Below are positions 1-9,182 of a stretch of DNA of 64,000 nucleotides, piece after piece (position 1 is the first letter of the stretch; each line of letters opens with the position of its first letter). This DNA comes from Sulfopaludibacter sp035606355 (GTDB taxonomy: Bacteria; Acidobacteriota; Terriglobia; Bryobacterales; Bryobacteraceae): NCBI GenBank assembly GCA_035606355.1, contig DATNFO010000036.1:115181-179180 (forward strand), read 5' to 3'. The notes beneath the pieces were generated by a model, which searched no databases, was not told the DNA's origin, and saw only the letters and a program-made list of their open reading frames with translations. The translations under genes were made by a program, and so were the position numbers.

Positions 1-141
1 CCTCCGGAGCAGCCGTCGTTCTCGGCGACCCGACCCCGACTCACTCTCCGACGATCGTGCCCAATCCGTGGACGGTAACATCTCCGCTCTTGCCGTCCTC
101 GTCTGGAGAAAACAGGCTGTAACCACCAAATCCGCGCGGCC

Positions 142-2265
142 TCACCGGTAAGTCAAATCGACCGCATATACATCGTTCCTTGCATGTGCGATCGCGACTA
201 CCGGCAGGCCGTCCGGACTTAGCGAGCTCAGCGACCATCGCGAGATATCGGTGCGCAGGAAGGCACGCCGGTCCGTGAACGTTTCCACTTTCCGCGTCCG
301 AACGTTCACGCGATAAATCGGCATCAACTCGCCGTCCGAGGGATCCTGAAAGAAGATTGTCTGGCTATCGCGCGTCCACTGCGGATTGTGCACGACGTCG
401 GCGTGAGCGATCTCGCTCCACTGCCCCGTCTTCAATTCCACCAGCAGCAGCGCGTGGGAATCTTTTGACTGCACGGCCACATACCGGCCGTCGGGCGACC
501 ACTTCGGCGATCCCATTTCCTCCGACCCCGGCAATTGCGTCAACGCGCCCGTATGCAGATCCATTGTTACGATGCGGCTCTTCCGCCCTTCCGGCGACCA
601 CCCCGTCTGCGAGAACATCAGCGATTTGCCGTCGGGCGACCAGCTAGGCACATCCTCCGCCGTAGTCGAGTTATCGAGGAACTCGCGAGTAACTCCATCG
701 CTCACAGCGGCAATCGCCACCTTACCAGGTTGACCCGGACGTAGTAAGTGGAAAGCGATGCGGCTGCTATCCGGCGCCCACTCCGGCTCGAATGCCTGAA
801 CAGGCTTCGCGGTGATCTGCCGCGCGCCGCTGCCGTCCCTTTTTGCGATCCACAGCGTACCGTCGGGCTGGACCAGATAGGCGATCCACCGGCCATCCGG
901 CGACACGCAAACCCGCGATGCATTCGCCGGAGAGGGGTAGGGAACGAACTGGTGCGACTCCGCATCATAGCGCGCCAGTTCGCGAGTTTCTTCCTGCCGC
1001 CCGACCGCGTAGAACTTAGACCCGTCGGGACTCAGCGCCACGCTGCCGAACTGCAGGCCGCTCGAAAAAACGCGCATCGCGCGGTTCCCGGTGAATCGGC
1101 CCAGCAGAGAACGCTCACGAACCGCCCACACGCCGATATCGGGAAAGAAAACCTGCGTGTATAGAAAGTAAGTGCCGCCGGGCGTCCATGCGTCCACCAC
1201 CACACCTTCACCCCATCGAGCGGACCGTAATTCCGGCCGCTCGAAAATCGGATGCACTTTCGCGCCGGCAACTGTGGCTTCGAAGGTGGCGCTCCCGCCG
1301 TTCACCGGATCGCCCGCCGAGAATCGAATACGCCGCCCGTCCGGCGACCACACCAGATTCCCGGGCATGCGCGTGTACGGAGCCACATTCGCGATCACTC
1401 TTCGATGGCCGCCATCGATACCGATGGTCTCCACGACGAAGTCATGGGAAAACGCGATCGTCTTCCCATCCGGGGAAAATACGGCGCCCCTCGCCGAAAC
1501 AGGCATCTGGCGGGGCGCCCCGCCGCTTAACGGCAGCAGCCACAGAGAATGCTCGCCACTCTGATTCTCGAACGCATCCACCAGCAGACTCTTGCCGTCG
1601 GGTGAAAAATCAAGGGCGCCGCTGTTGCGGAAGGGTGTGATCACGTCCGAGAGTGGGCCGCCGCTCGCCGGCATTTTCAGAATCGAATAGCGGCTCCCTT
1701 TTCGTTGGGTAATGTACAGCGTCCGCCCATCGGTGAGCACGTTTTCCGCGAGCCCGAAATGGGTCACCTGAACCGCTTCCGATGCTGCAATCGAAGGCGC
1801 CCGGAACAGCCATGCTGCCGAGGCCATCGCCGCAACCAGCGCGATGGCCCCCGCAACGAACCACCGCGCGCGCGACGGACGCACCGCCGGAGCAACCGGG
1901 TCAACCGCCACAGCCTCCGTCTGGATTTCTTCGTCCGGCTCCAAACGGGCAATGAACCGGTACCCCCGCCCGGGAAGGGTCACGATATATTCCCGGTGGG
2001 ATGGGGATTCCCCCAGTGCCCGCCGCACCACCGAGATGTGATGCGTCAGGTTATTCTCTTCGATGGTTTGATTCGGCCAGACCTCCGCGAGGATGTCCTC
2101 TTTGGTGACTAACCCGGGGGCTCGGGCGATCAAACAGAGAAGTACATCAAAGGACCGGGGTGAAAGGGTGATGGGCTCGCCGTCGCGGGAGAGGATGCGG
2201 CGCAGACTATCCACCCGGAAAGGGCCGAACCGGTAGTTACAATCTTTGGCCTCGGTCTGCTCCAT
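142..2265 (-). CDS. CadC-type winged-helix regulator with TolB-like beta-propeller
   Basis: 707 aa. Residues about 10-110 form an OmpR/PhoB-type C-terminal winged helix (motifs LSPRSFDVLLCL, HISVVRRALGE, GYRF). One membrane helix follows at about 133-152, then a long periplasmic part with repeated WSPDG/SPDGK motifs typical of TolB/WD40-like propeller blades. The architecture matches membrane-integrated one-component regulators of the CadC/ToxR type that are abundant in Acidobacteria; the DNA-binding part is cytoplasmic and the propeller is a presumed sensor. The ligand and target genes cannot be read from the sequence. The ATG at 2265 fits, because the winged helix starts directly after it. 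It is divergent from the PEP-CTERM gene. Confidence 0.85.
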   Translation of the reverse strand: MEQTEAKDCNYRFGPFRVDSLRRILSRDGEPITLSPRSFDVLLCLIARAPGLVTKEDILAEVWPNQTIEENNLTHHISVVRRALGESPSHREYIVTLPGRGYRFIARLEPDEEIQTEAVAVDPVAPAVRPSRARWFVAGAIALVAAMASAAWLFRAPSIAASEAVQVTHFGLAENVLTDGRTLYITQRKGSRYSILKMPASGGPLSDVITPFRNSGALDFSPDGKSLLVDAFENQSGEHSLWLLPLSGGAPRQMPVSARGAVFSPDGKTIAFSHDFVVETIGIDGGHRRVIANVAPYTRMPGNLVWSPDGRRIRFSAGDPVNGGSATFEATVAGAKVHPIFERPELRSARWGEGVVVDAWTPGGTYFLYTQVFFPDIGVWAVRERSLLGRFTGNRAMRVFSSGLQFGSVALSPDGSKFYAVGRQEETRELARYDAESHQFVPYPSPANASRVCVSPDGRWIAYLVQPDGTLWIAKRDGSGARQITAKPVQAFEPEWAPDSSRIAFHLLRPGQPGKVAIAAVSDGVTREFLDNSTTAEDVPSWSPDGKSLMFSQTGWSPEGRKSRIVTMDLHTGALTQLPGSEEMGSPKWSPDGRYVAVQSKDSHALLLVELKTGQWSEIAHADVVHNPQWTRDSQTIFFQDPSDGELMPIYRVNVRTRKVETFTDRRAFLRTDISRWSLSSLSPDGLPVVAIAHARNDVYAVDLTYR

Positions 2266-2429
2266 GCCCTTAGCGAATCATTATATATGGCGCGTCGTGC
2301 GGCGTGTTTGTACGATGCCGTACCGATATTAAGAAACTCTAAGAAGTTTTCAGCCTTCGCGCGTGGCAGCCGCGCGCCGCTAAGCCCTACATTCGACGCA
2401 TTCGATTTCTTCTTGCATTTGGATTTGCG

Positions 2430-3170
2430 TTGCTAAGCGCTCATGCTGCGTCAGTCATCTCGGGATTCAGTGCGTCCGTCTTCTGCGAAGCCTATGATAA
2501 GCCCGTCGTCCGCGTGACCGCCAACCCCGCGAGCTGTGAGTTTACTGACGATAACAATCTGGTCACGCTCCAGGGATTTGCCGGTTCATTCCAGACGAGC
2601 GTTCAAGTTGACTCCGAGAACAACACTCGCGGAGCATCCTACCTCATGACCGCTGACGCTGAGGGATTCTTTGAGATCCTGTCCCCTACGTCCAGCCCCA
2701 GCATCATGATTCCGGTGCTGGTCATATCCTCCGGCTCCGTCACAATTAATGGCAATGGACACGGGGGATCTTCCGTCCTTCTCGATGGCACGGTGCTCGG
2801 CCAGACAACAGCCAATCCGGACATCGCCTGCGTCCCCGCCGGCACACCCACCTACTGCACCAGCAACAGCTTCGGCGGCATTCAGCACGTGATCGTCAGC
2901 AGCAACTCGGTCCATAGCATTGGAATTGACGCAACTGTCGAAGCAGACGGCCCCGGCCTCTTCGAAGCTCTTACCGATCCCACCGTCGTCATCGACCCCG
3001 CGTTCCTTGCCGATAATCCCGGCTATAGCATCGTGACGAGTGACGGCTGGAACAATGCCGCCACGCCGGAGCCCGCTCTCGCGCCGGTACTCCTCCTGGC
3101 GCTCGCCTCAGTCCTCGCGATGCGTAAGCGGGGGACGATCTGGCAGAATGAAACGGGTGGCATTCACTGA
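2430..3170 (+). CDS. PEP-CTERM sorting-domain protein
   Basis: About 246 aa from a TTG at 2430. The C-terminus has the PEP-CTERM layout: a Pro-Glu-Pro-like motif (TPEPALAP), a hydrophobic helix and basic residues (MRKR), followed by about 12 further residues. This is known to direct exosortase-dependent surface sorting. The start is uncertain. The open frame continues upstream through residues reading RRIRFLLAFGFALLSAHAA, a good signal peptide, but only ATT codons (2391, 2400) are available as starts for it; from the TTG the signal peptide would be cut short. The secreted domain is not recognised. The gene overlaps the next one slightly. Confidence 0.75.
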   Translation: MLSAHAASVISGFSASVFCEAYDKPVVRVTANPASCEFTDDNNLVTLQGFAGSFQTSVQVDSENNTRGASYLMTADAEGFFEILSPTSSPSIMIPVLVISSGSVTINGNGHGGSSVLLDGTVLGQTTANPDIACVPAGTPTYCTSNSFGGIQHVIVSSNSVHSIGIDATVEADGPGLFEALTDPTVVIDPAFLADNPGYSIVTSDGWNNAATPEPALAPVLLLALASVLAMRKRGTIWQNETGGIH

Positions 3171-4797
3171 AATCGACCTTGTAGAACTAGCCATTGCCGT
3201 TGCGCTCTGGACGCAGCGCCGCCGCATAGAGCCCTGGATTCGAAAAGCAGCCCCGCATCCGCGACTCTGTGCCGCGGCGCTCGCTATCGCGGTCATCCTT
3301 CTGCGGCTCGCCCTCCTGCCTCTGCATCCGGTCCCCACACCTGCCGGCGCCGACGACTTCGGCTATCTCCTCCTCGGCGACACCTTCGCGCACGGACGGC
3401 TTGCGAACGCCACCCACCCGATGCACAAGTTTTTCGAGACGAACTACGTGCTGCAAGAGCCGCATTACAGCTCGATCTATCCGCCGGGGCAGGGAATCGT
3501 GCTCGCTCTCGGATCCCTTATCTTCCGTCAGCCATGGATCGGAGTGCTGCTTTCGATGGCGCTCCTCAGCAGCATCGTCTATTGGATGCTGCGCGCCTGG
3601 CTGCCTCCCGGATGGGCGCTCATCGGCGGAATCGTCTGCGCCATCGACTTCGGTCCGCTCAACGCCTGGACCAACATTTATTGGGGCGGAGCCGTCTCCG
3701 CCGTCGCGGGCGCGCTGGTATTCGGAGCGCTACCGAGACTCGCGTGCGGGCGCGACGAATTCGCCGTCCTCCTCGGCTTCGGAACCGGATTGCAGATGAT
3801 CTCGCGACCCTACGAGTCTCTCTTCCTCATCGCCGCCGCGGCCGTTTACGCTGCCGTCAAATTGGATCGCCGGCGCCTTCTCCACGCGATCGCGTATGCA
3901 GCCGCGGGAATTCTGCCCTGCGTCGTATTGCTCGCCGCGCACAATCACGCTGTGACCGGCCGGTGGACCACTCTGCCCTACGCGCTCAGCCGCTGGGAAT
4001 ACGGCATCCCGACCACCTTCACCTGTCAGCCGCTGCCCGAACCGCATCGCACGTTGACGGTGGAACAGGAGTCGTACTTCGCAGGCCAGTCCGCCGCGCA
4101 TGGAGATGGCGAATCGGTCAGCCGCTACGCAGCCCGGCTCGCTTCTCGCGCGCACTACTATCTTTTCTTCTGGCCCGCGCCGCTATTGCTCGCGCTGCCG
4201 TTCTTCATAATGTTGCTGCGCCGCTTCCGCTGGGCGTGGATGCTCGGCGTGATCGCCCTCTTCGCGCTCGGCTGCAACTTCTATCCGTACTTTTTCCCGC
4301 AGTACATCGCGGCGCTTACCGGACTTTTCGTGCTCGCGGCGATTGGCGCGGTTCGCCGCATGGCGCAATGGAATCGCAGCGCCGCGGCCTTCGTGCTGCT
4401 GCTGTGCGCCGCGCATTTCATCTTCTGGTATGCCGTCCATGCATTCGGCGATCTTCACACGCTGGAAACGCTTGTGCCGCAGGAGAGCGATGCCGGCATC
4501 AACTTTGACGACCCCGAAGGCCGCGTTGCCGTCAACGCGAAACTCGCCGCCGCGCCAGGCAGGCAACTCGTCCTGGTCCGTTATTTTCCGAACCACGGTT
4601 ATCACGAGTGGGTGCACAACGGCGCGGACATCGATTCCGAGCGAGTGGTCTGGGCGCTGGAACGCAGTCCCGCGGAGAACGCTGAGTTGCAGGATTACTT
4701 TAAGAATCGCAAAGTCTGGCTCTGCGAACCGGATGCGGTCCCGCCGAAGCTGATCCCGTATCCCAAAACCGCCGGACCTTTTTTGACTGTGGAGTAA
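3148..4797 (+). CDS. polytopic membrane protein, glycosyltransferase-C-like
   Basis: 549 aa from the ATG at 3148. The open frame extends back to 3040, but those 36 codons are Arg/Ser-rich and overlap the PEP-CTERM gene. There are many hydrophobic helices separated by short loops, and an early acidic pair (GADDFGY, about 68-74) as found in the first loop of GT-C-fold sugar transferases. After the last membrane helix is a soluble tail of about 100 residues. The overall look is that of dolichyl-phosphate-mannose-mannosyltransferase-like membrane proteins. The family is inferred from topology and the DD motif only, so the substrate is unknown. Confidence 0.65.
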   Translation: MKRVAFTEIDLVELAIAVALWTQRRRIEPWIRKAAPHPRLCAAALAIAVILLRLALLPLHPVPTPAGADDFGYLLLGDTFAHGRLANATHPMHKFFETNYVLQEPHYSSIYPPGQGIVLALGSLIFRQPWIGVLLSMALLSSIVYWMLRAWLPPGWALIGGIVCAIDFGPLNAWTNIYWGGAVSAVAGALVFGALPRLACGRDEFAVLLGFGTGLQMISRPYESLFLIAAAAVYAAVKLDRRRLLHAIAYAAAGILPCVVLLAAHNHAVTGRWTTLPYALSRWEYGIPTTFTCQPLPEPHRTLTVEQESYFAGQSAAHGDGESVSRYAARLASRAHYYLFFWPAPLLLALPFFIMLLRRFRWAWMLGVIALFALGCNFYPYFFPQYIAALTGLFVLAAIGAVRRMAQWNRSAAAFVLLLCAAHFIFWYAVHAFGDLHTLETLVPQESDAGINFDDPEGRVAVNAKLAAAPGRQLVLVRYFPNHGYHEWVHNGADIDSERVVWALERSPAENAELQDYFKNRKVWLCEPDAVPPKLIPYPKTAGPFLTVE

Positions 4798-4810
4798 GTA
4801 AGGATGCCCG

Positions 4811-5809
4811 CTACACCAATACCCGTTCGGCAAGCGCGAACTTCAACTGCTCGATTCCCTGTCCGGTAGCGCTGGAGATTTCGTGAAACTCCAGCCCGAG
4901 CTTCTTCGCGTGTTCGCGCAGCGCCGCCACGCGCTCGGCATCCTGTGCCGCATCGAGCTTGGTTGCCACTACGATCATCGGCTTGGCCGCAAGGTCCGCG
5001 CTAAAGCTCGCCAACTCCCGGTTGACGATCTCGAAAGCCTCCACGGGATCTTTGCCCGACGCTTCCGATACGTCCACAAGGTGCGCCAGCAGCTTCGTGC
5101 GCTCCACGTGCCGCAGAAACTGTATTCCCAGGCCAGCCCCCATGTGCGCGCCTTCAATCAAACCCGGAATATCGGCCACCACGAAGCTGCGGTAGTTCGG
5201 CAATTGCACCACGCCCAGGTTCGGCTCCAGAGTCGTGAACGGATAGTCCGCGATCTTCGGTTTCGCCGCCGAGATGCGCGAGATCAGCGTGCTCTTGCCC
5301 GCGTTGGGAAATCCGACTAGTCCAACGTCCGCAAGCAACTTCAGTTCGAGTCGAAGCTTGCGTTCCTCGCCCGGCTTTCCGGGTTCATGCTCGGTGGGCG
5401 CCTGATGCGTGCTCGTCGCAAACCGCGCATTACCGCGACCGCCGCGACCGCCTTTCGCCACCAGGAACCGCTGGTCCGGCTCGTTGAAATCGAACAGCCG
5501 CTCGCCCGTGGCGTCGTCGTACACCACGGTTCCCACTGGAACCGAAACCTCGATCGACTCGCCATCGTGGCCCGTTCGATTGCTGCCTTCGCCGTGGCGT
5601 CCGCGTTCCGCCTTATGCTCGGGGTTATAGCTGAACTGCAGCAGCGTGTTCTGATGTTCGCTGGAAACCAGGACAACGTCGCCGCCGCGGCCGCCATCGC
5701 CGCCGCTCGGTCCGCCGCGCGGGACGAACTTCTCCCGCCGGAACGCAAGACAGCCGTTCCCGCCATCGCCGGCCTTCACCAAAATCCGAGCTTCGTCTAG
5801 GAATAACAT
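4811..5809 (-). CDS. obgE: GTPase Obg/CgtA
   Basis: 332 aa. The N-terminal glycine-rich Obg fold (about 1-157) includes RGGPSGGDGG and KGGRGGRGN. The G domain has G1 GFPNAGKST, a G2/switch I region FTTLEPNLG, G3 DIPGLIEGAH and a G4-like motif (TKLD). Obg is an essential ribosome-associated GTPase acting in late 50S assembly and stress signalling. It lies directly after rpmA and rplU on the same strand, the classical rplU-rpmA-obgE order. The protein lacks the variable C-terminal OCT extension seen in some species, so its length is typical of the short form. Confidence 0.97.
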   Translation of the reverse strand: MLFLDEARILVKAGDGGNGCLAFRREKFVPRGGPSGGDGGRGGDVVLVSSEHQNTLLQFSYNPEHKAERGRHGEGSNRTGHDGESIEVSVPVGTVVYDDATGERLFDFNEPDQRFLVAKGGRGGRGNARFATSTHQAPTEHEPGKPGEERKLRLELKLLADVGLVGFPNAGKSTLISRISAAKPKIADYPFTTLEPNLGVVQLPNYRSFVVADIPGLIEGAHMGAGLGIQFLRHVERTKLLAHLVDVSEASGKDPVEAFEIVNRELASFSADLAAKPMIVVATKLDAAQDAERVAALREHAKKLGLEFHEISSATGQGIEQLKFALAERVLV

Positions 5810-5815
5810 AGAAAC

Positions 5816-5841
5816 GCCGCCGGACCGAGCGGACCGGCGGC
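5816..5841 (-). terminator. hairpin between rpmA and obgE
   Basis: A perfect 8-bp GC-only stem (GCCGCCGG/CCGGCGGC) with a 10-nt loop lies in the 54-bp gap between rpmA and obgE. There is no U-tract after it, so it is more likely an attenuating or mRNA-processing hairpin that lowers obgE expression than a full terminator. The function is inferred. Confidence 0.45.
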
Positions 5842-5863
5842 ATCATGAACTACTTGAGGAAAG

Positions 5864-6121
5864 TTACTCTACTGCGTTGACGCTGACGAACTTGCCCATC
5901 CGTCCGCGATCCTTGAATTCGACCACGCCGGTGACTTTCGCAAACAACGTGTCGTCCTTGCCCCAACCCACGTTGAGGCCAGGCTTCAACTTCGTGCCGC
6001 GCTGCCGCACGATGATCGAACCGCCGGGAACAAGCTGCCCGCCAAACACCTTCACGCCCAGCCGCTGTGCATTGGAGTCGCGGCCGTTTTTAGAACTGCC
6101 TAATCCTTTTTTATGAGCCAT
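5864..6121 (-). CDS. rpmA: 50S ribosomal protein L27
   Basis: 85 aa, the normal length. The N-terminus MAHKKGLGSSKNGRDSN and the motifs GQLVPGGSIIVRQRGTK and GKDDTLFAK are diagnostic for bacterial L27, whose N-terminal tail reaches the peptidyl-transferase centre. The gene sits 8 bp downstream of rplU and is co-transcribed with it. There is no N-terminal extension of the kind cleaved by Prp in Firmicutes. Confidence 0.98.
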   Translation of the reverse strand: MAHKKGLGSSKNGRDSNAQRLGVKVFGGQLVPGGSIIVRQRGTKLKPGLNVGWGKDDTLFAKVTGVVEFKDRGRMGKFVSVNAVE

Positions 6122-6129
6122 AACGCCAC

Positions 6130-6423
6130 CTAAACCAGAATGTCGCCGACCTTCACTTGCGTGTAGGACTGGCGGTGCCCAATGGTCTTCTTGTACTGCT
6201 TCTTGCGCTTGAACTTGAAGACGATGATCTTCTCGCCGCGGCCTTCGCCCACGATGGTGGCCTTCACGGTCGCATTGTTGACCAGTTCGCCGCCGTCTTT
6301 AAACGCCGCCTTCGCGGTGAGTTCCACTTCAGAGCCGGCTTCGCCGGAGAGCTTTTCCACGCGGATTACGTCGCCGGGTGCAACCCGGTACTGCTTTCCG
6401 CCGGTTTCAATTATCGCGTGCAT
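6130..6423 (-). CDS. rplU: 50S ribosomal protein L21
   Basis: 97 aa. It starts MHAIIETGGKQYRV and carries the C-terminal signature KKQYKKTIGHRQ.YTQVKV of L21, which binds 23S rRNA in the large subunit. It is the first gene of the rplU-rpmA-obgE operon. A structured leader lies upstream. Confidence 0.98.
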   Translation of the reverse strand: MHAIIETGGKQYRVAPGDVIRVEKLSGEAGSEVELTAKAAFKDGGELVNNATVKATIVGEGRGEKIIVFKFKRKKQYKKTIGHRQSYTQVKVGDILV

Positions 6424-6444
6424 GCAATCCTCTTGTTTGGGAGC

Positions 6445-6495
6445 CGGAACACACGAAGTGTGTCCGAACCACTGGGAGTAAACATTGAGTTTACT
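6445..6495 (-). promoter_or_regulatory. rplU leader hairpin and palindrome
   Basis: Two inverted repeats lie within 75 bp upstream of rplU. One (6445-6466) is an RNA hairpin with 8 paired bases, a single bulged base and a 5-nt loop. The other (6477-6495) is a perfect 7-bp palindrome, AGTAAAC-ATTGA-GTTTACT. The first could be an autoregulatory leader of the kind known for ribosomal-protein operons; the second could be an operator or promoter element. Neither function is shown by the sequence alone. Confidence 0.4.
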
Positions 6496-6525
6496 ACAAT
6501 CTGGCGGCGGGGGGCAAATTGAGCT

Positions 6526-6834
6526 TCAAGTAATTGATAGACCTTTGAGTCCGAAATGCGGTGCAGCCGCAAGCAGATGACGGTCGTTGGACCAGATCTC
6601 CGTTTCCCCGATAGCAATGGCTGTCGCAATGTTCAACGCGACGCCCGATCGTAAGAACAGGCCGCCAGGCGCCGTTTTCAACATTTTCCCCACTTGCCAC
6701 AATCGCGCGGCCGTGACCGGGTGCAACTCCCAAAACCCGGAATTGACATGTTCTTCGAAGGCGCCAATTAATTCCATGATTTGAGGCGCTTCCAGCACGC
6801 CGGCGTAGCGATGAATCGCCGAATCCAGGTACAT
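6526..6834 (-). CDS. PIN-domain toxin, VapC-like
   Basis: 102 aa, slightly short for VapC (usually about 125-140). It begins MYLDSAIHRYAG, where the Asp fits the first PIN acidic residue. A second conserved patch near the end is ETEIWSNDRHLLAAA, matching the T.D..L motif with Asp. PIN toxins are Mg-dependent RNases. The start overlaps the stop of the upstream antitoxin (ATGA), a translational-coupling arrangement. The middle is shorter than usual and the central Glu region is hard to place, so activity is uncertain. Confidence 0.7.
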   Translation of the reverse strand: MYLDSAIHRYAGVLEAPQIMELIGAFEEHVNSGFWELHPVTAARLWQVGKMLKTAPGGLFLRSGVALNIATAIAIGETEIWSNDRHLLAAAPHFGLKGLSIT

Positions 6835-7070
6835 CAGAAGCGGTCGCGATCTTCGGAAATTAAGGCGCCGGTATCGCCGGTCAATTTAGGAAACTCGTTC
6901 CAGAAGCGGCTCATGTCGGGTAAGGGTGCCCGCTTCGCCTCCTTGGACAACGGTCGCAATTCGGCGACCGCATGCCCGCGATTCTCGATAATGATCGTCT
7001 CCCCTGCTGCCGCCTCCCGCACCAGTTCGGAAGTGCGTATGTGCAGCGTTCGAATGGACGTCTTCCTCAT
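6834..7070 (-). CDS. Phd/YefM-type antitoxin
   Basis: 78 aa. The N-terminal half has the Phd/YefM pattern (IRTLHIRTSELVREAAAGE, then IIENRGHAVAELRPL), a DNA-binding and dimerisation fold. The C-terminal part (RFWNEFPKLTG) would wrap the toxin. It is directly upstream of, and overlaps, the PIN toxin gene. Such pairs usually autoregulate. The gene is divergent from the metallophosphoesterase gene, with only 8 bp between start codons. Confidence 0.8.
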   Translation of the reverse strand: MRKTSIRTLHIRTSELVREAAAGETIIIENRGHAVAELRPLSKEAKRAPLPDMSRFWNEFPKLTGDTGALISEDRDRF

Positions 7071-7078
7071 GTGATACG

Positions 7079-7789
7079 GTGTACCACATTGTGCGGATCG
7101 CGATCGTCAGCGATATCCATGGCAACCTCATTGCCCTCGAAGCGGTCCTCGCCGACCTGCGGGACTCTGTCCCCGACCTCATCCTCCACGGCGGCGACCT
7201 GCCAATTGGCGGCAGCGCACCCGCCGAAGTGATCGACCGCATCCGCGACCTCGGTTGGCCAGGCGTCCTGGGCAATACCGACGAAATTCTATTCGATCCG
7301 GGGTCCGCGCCGAACCTCGGTGCTCTTTCGGCTCCGATCCAGGAGATCGCAGCATGGAATCGCGACGCCGTCGGCCTGGAGCGCATCAATTGGCTTCGTT
7401 CCTTACCGCGCGTGCTTCAGGGCGACGGCATCGCAATCGTGCACGCGACGCCGGAGTCGACATGGCGGTCGCCGGGGCCGGAGTCCACCGACGCTGAGTT
7501 GCGAGACGTGTATACAGCGCTCGCGCCGCTGGCCGTCTTTGGCCATGTTCATCGCAGCTTCGTGCGTGTTATGGATGGTCTGACGGTCGCGAACTCGGGA
7601 AGCGTGAGCCTGTCTTACGATGGCGACCAGCGAGCTTCGTATCTGCTGGTGGACGATGGGGTGGCCCTTGTGCGCCGCGTAGCTTACGATCTTCAGCGCG
7701 AGATTCGAGCCGTGCTCGAGAGCGGCCAACCGCATGCCGCGTGGACCGTTCGTATGCTCGAAACCGCGCGACCGGCTATGCCTGGCTGA
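7079..7789 (+). CDS. metallophosphoesterase, YfcE/MPP type
   Basis: 236 aa from GTG 7079; a second GTG at 7091 gives VRIAIVSDIHGN and is the more likely start. It has all calcineurin-like metal motifs in order: SDIHGN, GGDL, GNTD, HATP, GHVH. These bind two metals and hydrolyse phosphomonoesters or diesters. The C-terminal NSGSVSLSYDGD motif is typical of the small YfcE/DR1281-like group. The substrate is unknown. Confidence 0.88.
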   Translation: MYHIVRIAIVSDIHGNLIALEAVLADLRDSVPDLILHGGDLPIGGSAPAEVIDRIRDLGWPGVLGNTDEILFDPGSAPNLGALSAPIQEIAAWNRDAVGLERINWLRSLPRVLQGDGIAIVHATPESTWRSPGPESTDAELRDVYTALAPLAVFGHVHRSFVRVMDGLTVANSGSVSLSYDGDQRASYLLVDDGVALVRRVAYDLQREIRAVLESGQPHAAWTVRMLETARPAMPG

Positions 7790-8129
7790 TGATTACGGAG
7801 GTCACCGCCGCCGATTCGGTCTCTCGCTGCTGCTCTACGGCGCAGTTGATGAGTCCCTGTTGGCCGTCCGGCGCGCCGATAGCGATCGGTCCGAATCCCA
7901 TGCCCCTCAGCGGATTGTGCCACAGCACCGATCCGGTGGCCGCGTCGAGCGCGAAGATCTCGCCGGACGCCGTGGCGTAGAGACGGTCGCCATCCACCAC
8001 CACGTTGACGAAGCTAGAGCCCTTAAGGTTCGTGCGCCAGACTTCCTGACCTGTACCGCGGTCGAGCGCCGCCACGCTGCCGCCCCCACCTGCGAAGATC
8101 ACGTCCGGCTTGGCCGTCACTTGCGACAT
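7776..8129 (-). CDS. short PQQ/BamB-like beta-propeller protein
   Basis: 117 aa from the ATG at 8129, chosen because AGGAGA sits 5 bases upstream; the open frame extends 23 codons further without support. It contains PQQ-type blades (SVAALDRGTGQEVWR and IFALDAATGSVLWHN) but only about two, whereas full propellers need about eight, so it is a fragment or oligomerises. There is no signal peptide. It overlaps the 3' end of the convergent phosphoesterase gene by 14 bp. Confidence 0.65.
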   Translation of the reverse strand: MSQVTAKPDVIFAGGGGSVAALDRGTGQEVWRTNLKGSSFVNVVVDGDRLYATASGEIFALDAATGSVLWHNPLRGMGFGPIAIGAPDGQQGLINCAVEQQRETESAAVTSVIISQA

Positions 8130-8196
8130 ACCAGTCTCCTTTCGCCATGCTTCAGCAACAAATTTATCACGAGGGTAGTTTATACTCTGTGACGGC

Positions 8197-9171
8197 ATGG
8201 TTAAGAAGACTCTCCTCGCATTCCTGGCGCTGGTGGTGGTAATTGCAGCCGGTGGTTTCGCTTATTTGTATTTGCGCCACCCGGCGCAGCGCCAGCCTCT
8301 CGAAATCAAAGTCTCCATGTCCCCTGACCGGATCGCACGCGGCAAGTACCTCTTCGAAACCATCGGCGATTGCGGCGACTGCCACACGCCCCGCGACTTC
8401 ACCCGCGTCGCCGGCCCCGATATCGCAGGTAAGCGAGGGCAGGGAACGATCCTCTCCAACATGATGCTGGGACTCCCCGGCACTGTCGTGGCGCCGAACC
8501 TCACCCCCGACCCCGACACCGGCATAGGCCTGTGGAGCGACGGCGAGAAGATTCGCGCCATCCGCGATGGCGTTGACAAAAGTGGACGCGCCCTCTTCCC
8601 GATCATGCCGTACACCAGCTTTCGGAACATGAGCGACAATGACGTGCAGGCGCTCGTCGCGTATCTCGATTCGCTCCCAGCCATCAAAAATCCGCTGCCG
8701 GTAACGCACATCAACTTCCCCGTGAACCTGATGATCAAGAGCGCGCCGCAACCCGCGGGCAGCGTTCCCGCTGCGAACCCGGCCGACAAACTGAAATACG
8801 GAAAGTACCTCGTCGATATCGGTGGCTGCGCCGATTGCCACACGCCGGTCAGTCACGGCCAGCCGATTATGTCCAAAGCATTCTCCGGCGGCCAGGTCTT
8901 CGAGACCACGGCAGGCAAAGTTACCAGCTCCAACATCACGCCCGAACTCGACACCGGCATCGGAAAATGGAGCGAGCCGTACTTCCTCAAGAAGTTCAAC
9001 GACTACAAGGACTATGCGCTGAACGGTCCGCCGCCCGCCTCGGGCCCAAAGGCGTTCACCCTAATGCCGTGGCTCCACTTCTCGTTAATGACGCAAGACG
9101 ACCTGAGCGCGATCTACACATACCTGCGGACTGTCCCTGCAATCAAGAACTACGTCGATCCGCACCAGTAG
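8197..9171 (+). CDS. membrane-anchored di-haem cytochrome c
   Basis: 324 aa. An N-terminal helix (about 5-25) acts as an uncleaved anchor or signal peptide, followed by two class-I cytochrome c domains. The haem-binding CxxCH motifs are CGDCH (about 63) and CADCH (about 212), and each domain ends with a possible Met ligand (MPYTSFRNMSD, MPWLHFSLM). The arrangement resembles the cytochrome subunit of membrane alcohol/aldehyde or gluconate dehydrogenases. No dehydrogenase subunit is adjacent, so its electron donor is unknown. Confidence 0.88.
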   Translation: MVKKTLLAFLALVVVIAAGGFAYLYLRHPAQRQPLEIKVSMSPDRIARGKYLFETIGDCGDCHTPRDFTRVAGPDIAGKRGQGTILSNMMLGLPGTVVAPNLTPDPDTGIGLWSDGEKIRAIRDGVDKSGRALFPIMPYTSFRNMSDNDVQALVAYLDSLPAIKNPLPVTHINFPVNLMIKSAPQPAGSVPAANPADKLKYGKYLVDIGGCADCHTPVSHGQPIMSKAFSGGQVFETTAGKVTSSNITPELDTGIGKWSEPYFLKKFNDYKDYALNGPPPASGPKAFTLMPWLHFSLMTQDDLSAIYTYLRTVPAIKNYVDPHQ

Positions 9172-9182
9172 GGCGCTTCCTC

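Noticed and set aside
41..238. Minus-strand 65-codon frame at the window edge ending GGYSLFSPDEDGKSGDVTVHGLG
   Set aside because: It overlaps the end of the CadC-type gene and has no RBS or family. The end may belong to a neighbouring gene cut by the window, but I cannot show it.
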